Below are positions 14,114-26,400 of a stretch of DNA of 64,000 nt, piece after piece. The notes below the pieces were generated by a model, which worked only from the letters and a program-made list of their open reading frames with translations, was not told where the DNA came from and did not search any database. The translations under genes were made by a program, and so were the position numbers. Position 1 is the first letter of the stretch. The number at the start of each line of letters is the position of its first letter. Source of the DNA: Pseudocercospora fijiensis CIRAD86 (lineage: Eukaryota > Ascomycota > Dothideomycetes > Mycosphaerellales > Mycosphaerellaceae); assembly GCF_000340215.1 (NCBI RefSeq), contig NW_006921535.1, positions 3,582,596 to 3,646,595 on the forward strand, given 5' to 3'.

Positions 14114-15334
14114 CACGCTTCCCTTCTAAAGGCCGCGCCCTCGTAGCCGGTCTTTATCCTAGTCTCAACCTCTATTGCTACTAACTTAGCAGGTCTAATA
14201 AGCTGCTTAGCCTGCGCTAAATTAAACACTTAACTACCTAATTATATAACTATGTCAAACCTTACCTCTAACAACATAATATACAACTCTAACTGCGCTA
14301 TCTCTATATATAATAAACTATAAAGTAATATATATCTATAAGAATTAAAGGCCTTCGACTAATTATAATACGAGCGCGTCTTCCCTGCTATAATAGGTAG
14401 ACGTACGAGGTATTATAGCACTACCTCCGTTCTAAGTAATGTCGTATCGAGTTCTTTACGTCTACTCTTAAAAGACCTAGCAATGTCCGCTTCCGAGGGT
14501 TTGTCCGTTTCCGAGGGTTATTATTCTTATTGTTCGTAGTTTCGCTAGCTCTAATTAGCTAGGTTTAGCAGCCTTCAAGTGTTAATCTTATCTTATCTTT
14601 TCAAAAAAACACAGCTCGTCTAGTTTCTATAGGTAAAGGCTATTATAAGTGCAGTAGTAGAGGTTCGCCTCGCTTAAAGGGTTAGATAGATCGAGGAGTA
14701 ACCTATTATCCGTAAGATTGACCCCGGCTAGCTTAGCTCTATAGTTTTTGCCCTTAGTTAGTTAGTCTATTAGTCTACTTAATCTTTTAAGCGGCTTAAA
14801 GCTTTAACTTAGCCTTAAAGTTTTAATTAACCCCTTAACAGGCTTAATCTTTTAGGCGGCTTAAAGTTTTGATTAAAGTTTTAATTAAAGGTGCCTTAGG
14901 CTCGTAGTACAGGTAAGGTTGTCTTAGTAGATGTAGTAACAACAGTAAGTAATGTTAATAATAGCGGCGCTAGTCGTCTTAGCGCTAACTTTACCTCGCT
15001 TCTAATCTCCTTTTTTAACTAACAATATACTCCGTAACACCGTTACTAATATAGCCGCGCCGGCCGCGCCGTCTTCGCCGATTACCTAGGCCTCGAGGCC
15101 CCGATAGAATAAGGGAACAAGAGGGGGACCTATAGGGCGCGTTAGTAAAGAGGGGGAGTCCTTAAAAGAGCATACGATTAATTAATAGACGCGTCGTAGC
15201 GCGCCTAGTATAGTCTTATTGTCCTAGTTTGCCGGCCTCTAATTAGTTAGCTAATAGCACCCCGGGGGTAGCATTGTTCCTAGGCGATATTATAGGCCCT
15301 TAGCCTTCTTCTTGTTCTTTACACTAGTCTAATA

Positions 15335-15530
15335 CTTATCTAATAACTTAGTTATATCCTTAAACGAGTCTTCGGCCTCCTACGAGTCCTATTTAGGTAA
15401 ATAGCCTTGCTATCTTAGGAGGTACTCCTTCTTACCTCGCTTAGTCCGATAATCTAGGATACGTTCTATAGACTACAGCTCTTTACTATCCGCTAGTATA
15501 TCTTCGTGTTTAGTAGGGGCTTCATCCTCT
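15335..15530 (-). pseudogene. Chromodomain at the C-terminus of Gypsy pol
   Basis: Read on the - strand through stops, the segment gives ERILDYRTKRGKKEYLLR followed by Q-GYLPK and a DS-EAE block. This is the chromodomain pattern of fungal chromoviral integrases. The aromatic-cage Trp codons expected in the second half read as TAG. It is followed by the lysine-rich tail near 15310. The domain is decayed. Confidence 0.8.
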
Positions 15531-15899
15531 TCGCGTAGGTAATATAGCTTAAGGAGGGATATATAGAAGGTATTATAGATGGTATAATAAGGAGGAAGCT
15601 ACAACTAATAGGCCTATGCGGAGGAGCCCTTAACTTCTCGAATACGGAATGGACTAATATACCTTAGTGCTAGTTTAGGGCGTGTTTTGCTATTAGGTAA
15701 TAGGTGTTTGCGGATGCGGAGGTTCTTCGTACTAAGTATAACTATGTCGCCTTGTTTGAAGGTTATTAGCGTATAGTGTTTGTTATAGTAGGCCTTCTAA
15801 TAGGCCTAGGCCTTTGCTAGTTTGTTAGCTATTATAGCGTGAATTTCTCGTATCTTTTGAACCCTCTTAATAGCCGCTAGCGTCTTAGGTGTTAGTACT

Positions 15900-16950
15900 T
15901 AACGCGCTTCCCTTTCCTTGCGCTCGGCCTCGAGCGAGGTAAATAGGTCTTATAGTAAGGCGGCGTTCTAGCCTATTATAGCTATATATAGTAAAACCTT
16001 AGTAGATAAGTGTATACTGTTATTATATACGAATTCTATAGGCTATAGGAGATTGACCTAGTTATTAGGGTTCTTATTAATATAGCTGCGTAGGTACTGC
16101 TATAGCGTAGCATTCTGCCTTTCGGTTTAACTATCTGTTTATAGATAGAATGCTATAGACAGGCGATGCTTAAGTCTTAGCTGTAGGCAAATCTCACTCT
16201 AATAATAAGATATGAATGTCGAGCCTCGGTTAGAGACTATCCCTTTAGGGGTCCCCTAATAGGTACAGAAGATATTGTTCTACAGCGCTTCTACTATATT
16301 AATAGCAGTCCAATCTTTCCGCGCCGGGATATATCGAGCGCCCTTAGTAAACCGGTCTATAACGACTAGGATAGCGTTTAAGATGTCTTTACTTCCTCTT
16401 CGCTTAGCAGGGGGAAGACCTATAATAAAATCTATTGTAAGCTCTGCAAATAGCTTGTAAGGGATTAGCAATAAGGACAACTCGCTAAAAGGCTAATGCT
16501 TTAGTACCTTAACACGTTAATATACGGCGCACGTGTTTACGTAGTCCTTTATGTCCCGCTTACTATTTAGCTAGTAGTATATACGCGATAGTAGCTCGTA
16601 CGACCTCTCTATACTATAGTAACCGGCAAGCTTACTATTATAGTGTCGCTTAAGAAGTTCTTATCGGATCGAATGTTTAGCGGAGACATAGTATCTACCC
16701 TTAAACTTTAAATAACCTTTATTATCGATCGACTAGTTACTCTTATTAGATCGAGTCGTTCGCCTACTTACAAGCTTATCGATACGTTTAGTAGCAAAGG
16801 CGTCCCTCTACTAAGCACGTAACAGCTTATCTATAAACGATTAACTATCCCTATTTGCAAGGTTATTTAGTAGCACCCTCGCTATTAAACGAGGTACGTA
16901 TTATATACATCTAATAGCACTAGTAGCCGGATTAACTGCATTAGTGCTTT
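15900..16950 (-). pseudogene. Gypsy integrase core, RIP-killed
   Basis: The 66-codon open stretch 16280-16480 encodes ELTIDFIIGLPPAKR followed by AILVVIDRFTKGARYIPA, the first two catalytic-core strands of a retroviral-type integrase. The first D of the D,D(35)E triad lies in TIDF. The upstream zinc-binding region (about 16500-16900) and the remaining core are broken by stops. In the intact element the enzyme would insert cDNA into the genome. Confidence 0.85.
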
Positions 16951-17129
16951 AATCGCTATTACTATATATAGCGATATCGACTAGGGAGTTATTATAACTT
17001 CTCCTGTCTGTATCCTTAGCTCTTACCTTAATACGTACTGTTAATATAGTAAGAGCATTAATATGCTTTAAGCCGTCGCGGAGTCCGGTAAGCCGCTTAT
17101 CCTACGCGTGCTTATTAACAATACGGGCT

Positions 17130-18620
17130 ATAGCAATCTTATACTACAGGGTTAGAAACAAAGAATTAATGTGTTAGGTCTCGCTATCGTAATTAGGTCG
17201 CCTCGATAGGCTATCGGTAGGGTTACTTACGCCTAGCCGGTATAATATATTAAAATCAAACCCGGCGAGGTAGACGGCCTATCTAGCCTATCGACCTATA
17301 ACCCTAGTAACCTTAGTAATACTACGGAGGTTGTTATAGTCTATATAGACCTGTATTGTATATTAAGCCCTATCGAGGTAGTGCCTCTAGTGCTTAAAGG
17401 CCTCGATAATAGCTAGGAGCTCTTGCTCGTAGGTCTCGTAGCGACGCTTAGCATTAATTATCTTCCTCGAAAAGAAGGCAATCGGGTGCTAGTAATTGTT
17501 ATTAGCCTATTGTAATATAATGGCTAATATAGCAAACTATAAAGCGTTAGTCTTAATGCGGATCTGTTTGCTTAGTATAAAATAGTGCAATAAGGGGACT
17601 TTACTAAAGCGCTTCTTCAAACCGTTAAAAGCGGCTTATGCTCTATTAGTCTATTTAAACTCTCTAGTTAGGTTGGCCTTGGTTTTAGTAAGCTTAGTTA
17701 GTAGCATTACATGCCTCGAATAGCCCTTAATAAATCGGCGATAGAAGTTAGCAAAACTAAGGAACGACTATAGCTCCTTAATTAACGTAGGAGTAGGCTA
17801 TTTAGTAATGGTTTTAATCCGATTAGGATTAGCCTTAATACCCTTAGTTAATACGAGGAAGCCGAGGAATAATACCTCTTTAGTAGCAAAGGTGCATTTA
17901 GAAGGCTTGCAATACAAGCTATAGGCCCTTAGGCGATCGAGTACCTTGCGGACTGTAGCCTAGTATTCCGCAATGTCCGGAGAGTGTATGTAAACTAGGA
18001 TATTATCTAGGTAAACCACATAGAGGTAATCTAATAGGCCTAATAGGGCCCGATTAATATAGGACTAGAATATAGCAGGGGCATTAGCTAGCCCAAATAG
18101 CATAACTAAGTACTTAAAATAGCTATAGCGAGTACGAAAGGCTGTCTTCTATTTATCGCCCTTACGAATACAGATACGGTAATAGACGTCCTTAATATCT
18201 AATATAGTATAGTAGTAGGTACTAGAAAGGCGATCGAGAGTCTTATTAATAAGCGGAAGTAGATAGCGGTCTTTAATAGTAACAGTATTAAGTCCGCGGT
18301 AATTAATATATAGGCGTAGGCTACTATCCTTTTTTAGTACGAATAGGATAGGGGCGCTAGTAGGGCTGTTACTGTACCGTATCCGGCTATTAGCTAGGTT
18401 TTCCTCTAGATACTTACGTAACATAGCAAGCTCCCTTTTACTAAGGTTGTAGAGTAGCCTAAAGGGGACCTCTTTGCCCTCTATAATGTTAATCTTATAA
18501 TCCGTCTCTTTAAACATAGGCAATGTCGATACTAGGTAGTGTTTAAACACATTAATATAGGTCTCTCGGATAGGCTCTAGTATACGAGCAAGCTAATTAG
18601 GATTATTAGGGGGTACAGGT
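17130..18620 (-). pseudogene. Gypsy reverse transcriptase/RNase H, RIP-killed
   Basis: The open part 18149-18550 contains the RT fingers and palm text (SAPILFVLKKD, LRLYINYRGLN, TILDIKDVYYRICI). The active-site tetrad at 18002-18013 reads YLDN where YLDD is expected, so one catalytic Asp is lost by a G-to-A change. Further along the - strand, around 17390-17540, RNase H-type text such as HPIAFFSRKI and YETYEQELLAIIEAFKH can be read, with TAG at Gln/Trp positions. RT and RNase H would copy the element RNA into DNA. This copy cannot. Confidence 0.9.
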
Positions 18621-19279
18621 TTATCGTTATTACTACCGAGTAGGTCGGCCGTCGGATCGGCTAGGGTTAGGTTACTAATAAATAGACCCTAATATTATTA
18701 AGGCACTCGCTAATATTAATATATTTAATGTCCTCTTTCCTAGCGATTCTAAATCGCTATTATTGACTGCCTAAGTCTATAACTATAGCATAGTACTTAA
18801 GAACAGGGTTGCTAATAACAATGTTAGATAGGAGGCTGTCTATGTCTACCGCGTAGGTAGTAAAGTTTAGTAGGCGCTTATTGCCGAGGTCGTCCTTTAG
18901 GGCTATATAGATATAGTAGGCCCTATAGGTCAAGTGCCGAGCGTTATTAAACTAAGTAAGGATTAGCAGGTCAGTCCTAGGCAGTTATCGAAGGTCTAAT
19001 TGCTTAGCTAGGCGATAGCTAATAAGGGCACTAACTGAATTTCCCGGATCTAGTGTAACCTTAGTCTTATAGTTAGTCCTATACGTGTCCGATACGAGAC
19101 AGGTACGTATAATAGCTAGCACAATGTCGATAGTCTTACGCCGTACAAGGCCAATAGTTAGTGCGGCGCTTACTCTTTTTTCGACTAATAAGAAGGTTAG
19201 CCTATAGGGGTAGCGTTAGCTGCTAAAAGGTGCTTTCGGTATTCGGCGGTAGTACGGTCGATTCGGGCCTAGTCCTTAG

Positions 19280-20570
19280 GTTTGTCGCATTAGCCTAGTA
19301 GATAGCTAGTGCTATTACAATTAAAGCACTTTAGTCCGGTTAGGGGATTGCTATAGCTATTGCCGCTATTGTTAGCCGAGCGATTAGTACTATAGGGATA
19401 CGAGCCCTTTCTACGGCCCCTATTACGGCCTCCTCTATATAGCCGCCGGCTACGGCTTCTTCTACGGTCGTTGTTACTATTCCTATTGTTAGTATTGTTG
19501 TCTTAGTAGGAACCTTAGTTTCCTCCGCGGCTACGGTTGCTACGGTTACTAGTAGGTCGAATCCTTAATTCTAGTCGTTACTAGAGCTAGACAGCTCGTT
19601 TAGTAGTTTCGACTTCGACTATAAATTGAATGCGTATAAGATTGGCCTATTCAAATATACGGCGGCGGTCTAATTTAAGGACTAATTCCTATCTCAATTT
19701 AGGGCGTATTTCGGAGATCTAGATAGAATCAGTTTTAGTCGGGAGGTCGTCTTCGAGGGTCTTTAAATAGGCCTTAAATAAGCGAGCCGATTAATTAGTC
19801 TTTTGTTTAGCTCGAAGGTACTAGTCCTAAGCGTGTTGTTGCCTTAGTATAGGGTTTCTAAGGGTGTCTAGCATAATGGTTTTGTAGGTCTACTACTAAA
19901 CAGTAGTCTAGTTATTAAGGGAGTTAAAATGGTTATCCTAGGTGCGTTTTAGGTCGCCGTTAATGTACTGTATAGCATAGACGACTAGTAAATAGTCATT
20001 TGGTAGAGCCCTTAGTGCGTTTCGTTAGTTAAGCTTATAGTTACGAATATAGTCGTTATATTGCTTTCGACTAGAGCTATTAAACACGGTGCAGTCCTTA
20101 AGTTTAGTATCCTTCTTCTAGACTAGGACTAATAGTAAGGAAGGTCCTGCTATCGACTTAGTATTAGTTATTAGGGCCTCCTAAAGGCGGCGAATTTCGA
20201 GGAGGTTATCCTTTAGCTATTATTCTTAACGTAGGGCAGTAAGCCTGTTTTAGGTAGCTTCTTAGAGTCTCCCTACTAGTTAGGGGCCAAAGGCTGGCTA
20301 GCTATATCGTCGATTAACAATGTTGTTAAGAATATCGTTAACAGGCAATTCTAGATTATTACCTAGAATTACAGGTTCTTCTTTAATAGGCTCTCCGGCA
20401 GGCTCTTTAGTAGGAGGCAATTTAGTAGGCACTTTAGCGGGAACTGTGCTACTAGCGTTGTTATTGCTAGCGCTGCTAGCGGTAGTACGGTTGTTATTTC
20501 GTAATAAACCGGCTATTATAAGGGGCGACACTAATAATATATTATTAGCCCCTAAGATACGGATATAGCG
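19280..20570 (-). pseudogene. Gypsy gag with mutated zinc knuckle
   Basis: At 19287-19328 (- strand) a CCHC knuckle reads C-x2-C-x4-Y-x4-C. Its histidine is replaced by tyrosine and the codon before the last Cys is a stop, both explained by C-to-T change. Arg/Gly-rich codons follow around 19380-19560. The 77-codon open stretch 20298-20531 is low-complexity (Pro/Thr/Asn-rich) and sits where a gag N-terminus would be. It is probably a remnant of that and not a separate gene. Confidence 0.65.
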
Positions 20571-20788
20571 GAATTAGTAGATATCGGCTTAGTGTGCTTA
20601 ACTTAGTATAATAGGCCGTATAGAAGGCCTTGCTTAATAATTAGTACGGTTGTTTCGATAGAATAGTACGTATAGGTCCCGTTCTTTGGGCGCAATATAG
20701 TTAGATTAGTCTTATTCGTAGCTATACCGCTAAAAGCTTAAAATAAGGACTATCTAGCTGCTGCCCTTAAAGGGTAGATCGAATACTA

Positions 20789-20984
20789 TATAAGAAGGGT
20801 ATGTTAGTAGGTAGATAGGATAGTAGTAGGTACAAGTAGTATTCGATAAGGAGCTAGGAGGAGAGGGAGGAAGGCAGGAGAGTTAGCCTAACGCTAAGCG
20901 CCAAGCCCTGCCTAAGGCATTAAGACCCTAGCTTCACTCGGCCTAGTTACATACCAATTACGTATAGCCTCTTTAGCCCTAACA
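20789..20984 (-). repeat. LTR (right; 5' LTR of the - strand element), 196 bp
   Basis: This is the partner of 13918-14113. Differences between the two LTRs are transitions (T/C, A/G), consistent with RIP acting after insertion, so LTR divergence cannot be used as a simple clock here. Confidence 0.9.
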
Positions 20985-20989
20985 ACTAC
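20985..20989. repeat. Target site duplication ACTAC, right copy
   Basis: This is the second copy of the 5-bp duplication flanking the Gypsy element. Helitron sequence resumes directly after it. Confidence 0.85.
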
Positions 20990-23437
20990 CCGGACAACCC
21001 GTATTACTCTCGAAGCCTATATCCTATACTTAAGTCTCTACTCCGACCTCGACACTATACGCTCTAACGCTACCTTGCACTCTAAGGCTAGGCGATATTA
21101 CTAAGGTAAAGGCTCCGGTTATCGTATATAAACAAGAAGCTAAGATCCTTAGTATGCTTTAAGACGTAGATCTCGACTTCGATATAGAAGACTTTTAGGC
21201 TACGATTAGTAGTTATTCTCTATAATATATATATACAAAACTTCTCTATCCGTACTAGCATTTTTTTCTCTTTAGGTATAGAGTTTAGCTACCTAAATAC
21301 GGTTAGCGTATTACTACTTCTCCGAGGTACCGAGAACCTTATTATTTAGCCGCCTATCCCCTGTTTATATAAGCCAAGTTCCCGGTAGTTCTCTTAGTTA
21401 TTCTCCTTTCTCTTCGGGTTCTCTACTATATTCCTAGCGCTAATATAATATCGAGCCTTAATATTGTACCTAAAGTAGGAAAGGATTACGCGTAATAGTT
21501 CGTATAAGCAGTAGTAGAAGTATATTAAAAAGGTGAAATTTAGGAAACTAGAACTACGGACTACGCGCTAGTAAAGAAAATCGTAAGCGGTAAAGGGCGA
21601 GATCTAGTATTTCGAGAGGGCTATATACGTGTACTAGGAGAAGGCGTAACGTAGAAGGGTACCGACAAGAGAGCGAGGCGAGCGGCGCTAGTCTATATCC
21701 TCGGTATAGACGCTAGAAGTTACGCTATACTAAACTGTCCCTTTTCTTCGAAATATAGAACTTGCGAATCTAACTATAGTTATTTCGAAGGGTACCGTTA
21801 TTCCTATAACCTAGCGCTAAAGCTACTATATAGTAATTGCGCTTACAGAGGAGATCCTAGGAGCTATACTAGCTATATAAACTATAACCGGAAGAGAGTA
21901 GCATTACTAGAATTCGAAGATAGCGGGCGGGCTTCGAAATCGAATACTCGACCTCTATCTACGGAGTACGAACAGGAAGAGGGCACCCTAGAACATTAAG
22001 AGACTATCTCTACTAAGGATACTAGCTACTAGTAGGAACACGACTTTACCCCGGAAGTGTCTTAGAAAGCGGAAGATCTTAGGAGAAGTATAAGCGAAGT
22101 ATAGCTCTAGTAACTCTTCGAGTTTCTAGCGGAATTATTGTATTCTAATTCTCCTACGTTTCCGACGTAGCACATTCGAGATATATATTACGAGAGTATT
22201 AGCGAGATTGCAAGCGGTTATATACGGAAAACAGATAGTAAGCGAGCTCGTATAGAAGTCGTCGCGGTAGTAGAGCGGACTTAACTAGATTAGGTATACA
22301 TTTCAAACCGACTATAATACAAATAGTAATAACGGCGGTAACGTACTAAGAAACGCGAGATTAAACATTGCTAGCTTCGCTAACCGACATTATAGGCCTA
22401 GTATATATCTATTATACGGGCAGACAAGATAAAAATAGGAAGGAGAAGATTGTAAGTTACTTTATAGATTTCATTTTTTACGGAGGGCTAACTAACCTCC
22501 GTAGAGTATATATATCGGTCCGCGCTCTATAGCGTAGATAGTATATCTTATCTTATTTCCTCTCGCTTTTTCTAACTTTTAACTTCTTAATTAGTATACT
22601 ATTCTTAGATTATCGCGTTCTTCCGAGTAGCGGCGATATAGATTCCTATAGCAAATCGATTCCTAGGTCCTATCTAGACGAAAGGAGAGCTAGCGCCGAA
22701 GTCCTAGGTAAAGTCCGATCCTAGGAGGGTAGTATACGACTACGCGTTAATAGTAGAGGTGCCTAGCGACTACTAGTACTCGATAGTCTTAGCGCCCTCT
22801 TAAAGGACGACAGTATAGTTAAAGGTAAGGCGGCGTACTACGCCGCTAACGAAACGTACGAAGACTTCGCCTATAACGAGCTTTAAGGGTTAGTATATCT
22901 AGCAATATATATTTATAAACGAGACTTACTAGAGTCGCGACCCTCTTAGAGCCGGTCTTCTTAGATAGAACTCGCTTTATAGAGCGAGGGGGAGACTCGT
23001 TAGACGACGTACTAGCGAGATCGATTACTTCCTTACCCTTAAACACTTAAGCGACTAATACTATTAGCGACGCGGTTGTAAAGGTTTAGCGACAATATCA
23101 AACTTACTAGTAGCGCTCGAGATCTTGCTCGGGGTTTCTATAGGGGCTAGTATAGGGGGTAGGTATAGTGTCTAGCTTAGTAAAGATAGAAAGGGAGCAG
23201 TAACGAGTCGTAGTAGTAGTAGTAGTACTAGAAGTAGTAGTAAGTAGAAGAAGTTATTATTAGAAAGGCGCGCGATTTATAAAGCGCGATTTGTAACGAT
23301 TTCCGCCTTATTGCCTAGCGCGGTACGGCTACAGCCGCCGTAGAATCTTCTAGAATCTAGCTTACCCTACCCCGCTCGTCGCCTTAGCCTTTACTTATAG
23401 CTCTTCGGCCTTTACTTATAGCACTTCGTCCTTTACT
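20990..23437 (+). other. Helitron 3' part, RIP-mutated, no clear gene
   Basis: Sequence after the nested Gypsy continues the Helitron. I see no recognisable domain. A 66-codon open stretch on the - strand (22846-23046) begins MFKGKEVIDLAS and is rich in Ser, Lys and Arg. It could be the N-terminal scrap of a second Helitron ORF, but it resembles nothing I can name. A (TAG)n microsatellite lies at about 23210-23250. Confidence 0.5.
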
Positions 23438-23466
23438 TATAGCTCTTCGAGCTATATAAACACTAG
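23438..23466 (+). repeat. Helitron 3' terminus: hairpin plus CTAG
   Basis: TATAGCTC-TTC-GAGCTATA forms an 8-bp hairpin at 23438-23456, followed by TAAACACTAG. Helitrons end in CTRR about 6-12 bases after a short hairpin, and this fits. Compared with the less mutated copy at 28679-28707 (TGTGGCTC-TTC-GAGCCACA), both arms changed symmetrically, so base pairing is kept. Confidence 0.8.
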
Positions 23467-26400
23467 TCTATAATATAACAACTTAACAAAAGTTGGGGCC
23501 CCTTTAGGCTTAGTACGGCTCAAAACGACCGAAAAGCCGACTCTAATTAGTCGGCGGCGAGGAACTTTAAAATTTCTCGATTCTCGAGCGGTCCGGAGGG
23601 CGTAGGAGTCGCGGTATCGACTATAACGCTCTAGCGCCGCGATAGCAGTGTTTCCGAGGCCGTCTCCGTCGTTTACGCCTAATCCGGCGGCGTTTTTTGC
23701 TCGAAGCGGTATCGTTCGCGCCTAATCCGGCGGTATTTGCTCGGAGCGGTAGGCTCGAAAGGCTTATCCTACGCGTTCTAGATAGTACTACTCGCTATAG
23801 GCGTTTTATAGGGTACTTATAGTAGGCGTTAGATAAGGTACTCGCTATAAATAGTTCGAATCCTATTTAACTATAGGCGTTTTAGATAGTATTTGCTATA
23901 AGCGTTTCGGATAGGACTACTCGCTATAGCTATCTCGGACAGTTACCGCTATAAGCGTTTCGAATATTACTACTCGCTATAAGCGTTTTTAGTAGTATTT
24001 ACTATAAGCGTTTCGGATTAGACTTGCTATAAGTATTCTAAATAGGACTTACTATAGGTATTTTAGATAGTACTACTTGCTATAAGCGTTCTTAATAGTA
24101 CTTGCTATTTGCGTTCCGAATTAGACTTACTATACGCGTTCCGGATAAGACTTAGTATAAGCGTTTCGGATTAGAATTGCTATATAGTGCGTTCTAAATG
24201 AAACTTAGTATAGGCGTTATAGACAGTAGTACTAACTGTTAGCGCTCCGGATTAGAGTTATTAGACTTACTATACGCGTTCTAAATAGTACTTAGTATTA
24301 TAAGCGTTCTAAATTAGACCTATTATAGGCGTTATAGATAATAGTTAGCTTATCCTACGCGTTCCGGATAGTACTACTCGCTATAGATATTCTATAGAGT
24401 ACTCGCTATAGGCGTTATATAGGGTACTCGCTATAGATAGTTCGAATGCTATTTAACTATAGGCGTTTTAGATAGTATTTGCTATAAGCGTTCCGGATAG
24501 TACTACTCGCTATAGGCCTTCCGGATAGTGCTTCGTATAAGTATTTAGTTTCGGATTAGACTTAGACTTACTTTATACATTCCGGATAAGACTTTCTATA
24601 GGCGTTTCGGATTAGATTATTAGACTTGCTATACGCGTTCTGGTTTATATAGGACGAACTATACTAAGCGTTTAAAATAAGGCTTGTCCTACGCGTTCCG
24701 GATAGTACTACTCGCTATAGATATCTTAGATAGTTACCGCTATAGGCGTTTCGAATATTACTACTCGCTATAGGCGTTTTTAGTAGTATTCACTATAAGC
24801 GTTTCGGATATAACTTGCTATAAGTATTCTAAATAGTACTTACTATAGGTATTTTAGAAAGTACTACTTACTATAAGCGTTCGTAATAGTACTTACTATT
24901 ACCGTTCTAAATTAGACCTACTATACGCGTTCCGGATAGTACTTACTCTACGCGTTTCGGATAAGACTTAGTATAGGCGTTTCGGATTAGAATTGCTATA
25001 TAGCGCATTCTAAATAGAACTTAGTATAAGCGTTATAGATAGTAGTACTAACTATTAGCGCTCCGGATTAGACTTGCTATACGCGTTCCGAATAGTACTT
25101 ACTAAGTTACTATTATAAACGTTCTAAATCAGACTTTCTATAGGCGTTATAGATAGTAGTTAGCTTGTTCTACGCGTTCCGGATAGTACTACTCGCTATA
25201 GGTATTCTATAGAGTACTCGCTATAGGCGTTTTATAGGGTACTTACGGCCCCTTTAGGCTTACTATAACTTAAAATAAGCTAAAAGCCGACTCTACTTAG
25301 CTATAGCTAAGGAACTTTAAAATTTCTTAGTTTACGAGCGGTTCGGAGATTATAGGAGTCGTAGTATATAGTTCGTAAGCGGTTCGGAGACTGTAGGAGT
25401 CGTAGTATATATCGTAAGGCTACGATAGTATTATTTCCGATGCTATATCGGTTGTTTATACCTAATCCGGCGGTATTTGCTCGAGGCGGTATACTCGAAA
25501 GGCTTAGCCTACGCGTTTCGGATAGTACTACTCGCTATAGATATTCTATAGAGTACTCGCTATAGGCGTTTTATAAGGTACTCGTAGTAGGCGTTATATA
25601 AGGTACTCGCTATAAGTAGTTCGAATACTATTTAGTAACTATAGGCGTTTTAGATAGTATCTACTATAAGCGTTCCGGAAAGTACTACTCGCTAAAGATA
25701 TCTCGGATAATTATCGCTATAAGCGTTTCGAATATTACTACTCGCTATAAGCGTTTTTAGCAGTATTTGCTATAGGCGTTTCGGGCGTTTTAGATTAGAC
25801 TTACTATAGGTATTCTAAATAGCACTTGCTATAGGTATTTTAGATAGTACTACTTGCTTTTAGCGTTCTTAGTAGTACTTACTATTAGCGTTCCGAATTA
25901 GACTTGCTATATACGTTCCGGATAGTATTTACTCTACGCGTTCCGGATAAGACTTAGTATAAGCGTTTCGGATTAGAATTGCTATATAGCGCGTTCTAAA
26001 TAGAACTTAGTATAGGCGTTTTAGATAGTAGTGCTAACTGTTAGCGCTCTGGATTAGACTTACTATACGCGTTCCGAATAGTACTTACTATTATAAGTGC
26101 TCTAAGTTAGCCTTACTATAGGCGTTGTTAGTAACAGTTAGCTTATTCTACGCGTTCCGGATAGTACTGCTCGCTATAGATGTTCTATAGAGTACTCGCT
26201 ATAGGCGTTCTATAGGGTACTTAGAGTAGGCGTTATATAGGGTACTCGCTATAGATAGTTCGAATGCTGTTTAACTATAGGCGTTTTAGATAGTACTTAC
26301 TATAAGCGTTCCGGATAGTGCTACTCGCTATAGTCTTAGCCTATAGGCCTTCCGGATAGTGCTTAATATAAGTATTTAGTTTCGGATTAGACTTAGACTT

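Larger units (their letters stand above)
13918..20984 (-). mobile_element. Ty3/Gypsy chromovirus-type LTR retrotransposon, RIP-mutated, nested in a Helitron
   Basis: This is a 7,067-bp element with 196-bp LTRs, a 5-bp target duplication and a gag-pol order on the - strand: gag with zinc knuckle, protease/RT/RNase H, integrase, chromodomain. The chromodomain places it among chromoviruses, which in fungi often target heterochromatin. Coding parts are full of stops from C-to-T/G-to-A changes, and catalytic residues are altered, so it is dead. It splits the Helitron, so it inserted later than the Helitron. Confidence 0.92.
7174..23466 (+). mobile_element. Helitron (autonomous type, dead), interrupted by a Gypsy element
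   Basis: The element carries a RepHel coding region from 7174, is interrupted at 13913-20989 by a nested LTR retrotransposon, and ends at 23466 with a typical Helitron 3' terminus. That terminus is an 8-bp stem hairpin (23438-23456, loop TTC), then a short spacer, then CTAG at 23463-23466. The ~85 bases before the end repeat the block CTTTACTTATAGC-CTTCG about three times. The same 3' end closes the minisatellite-filled copies at 28707 and 35292, so this coding element is the likely source of their transposase. The 5' end lies upstream of 7174 and was not found. Point-mutation stops throughout show that it is inactive. Confidence 0.75.

Noticed and set aside
16275..20568. Short + strand open frames inside the Gypsy element
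   Set aside because: They are antisense shadows of the integrase and gag frames.
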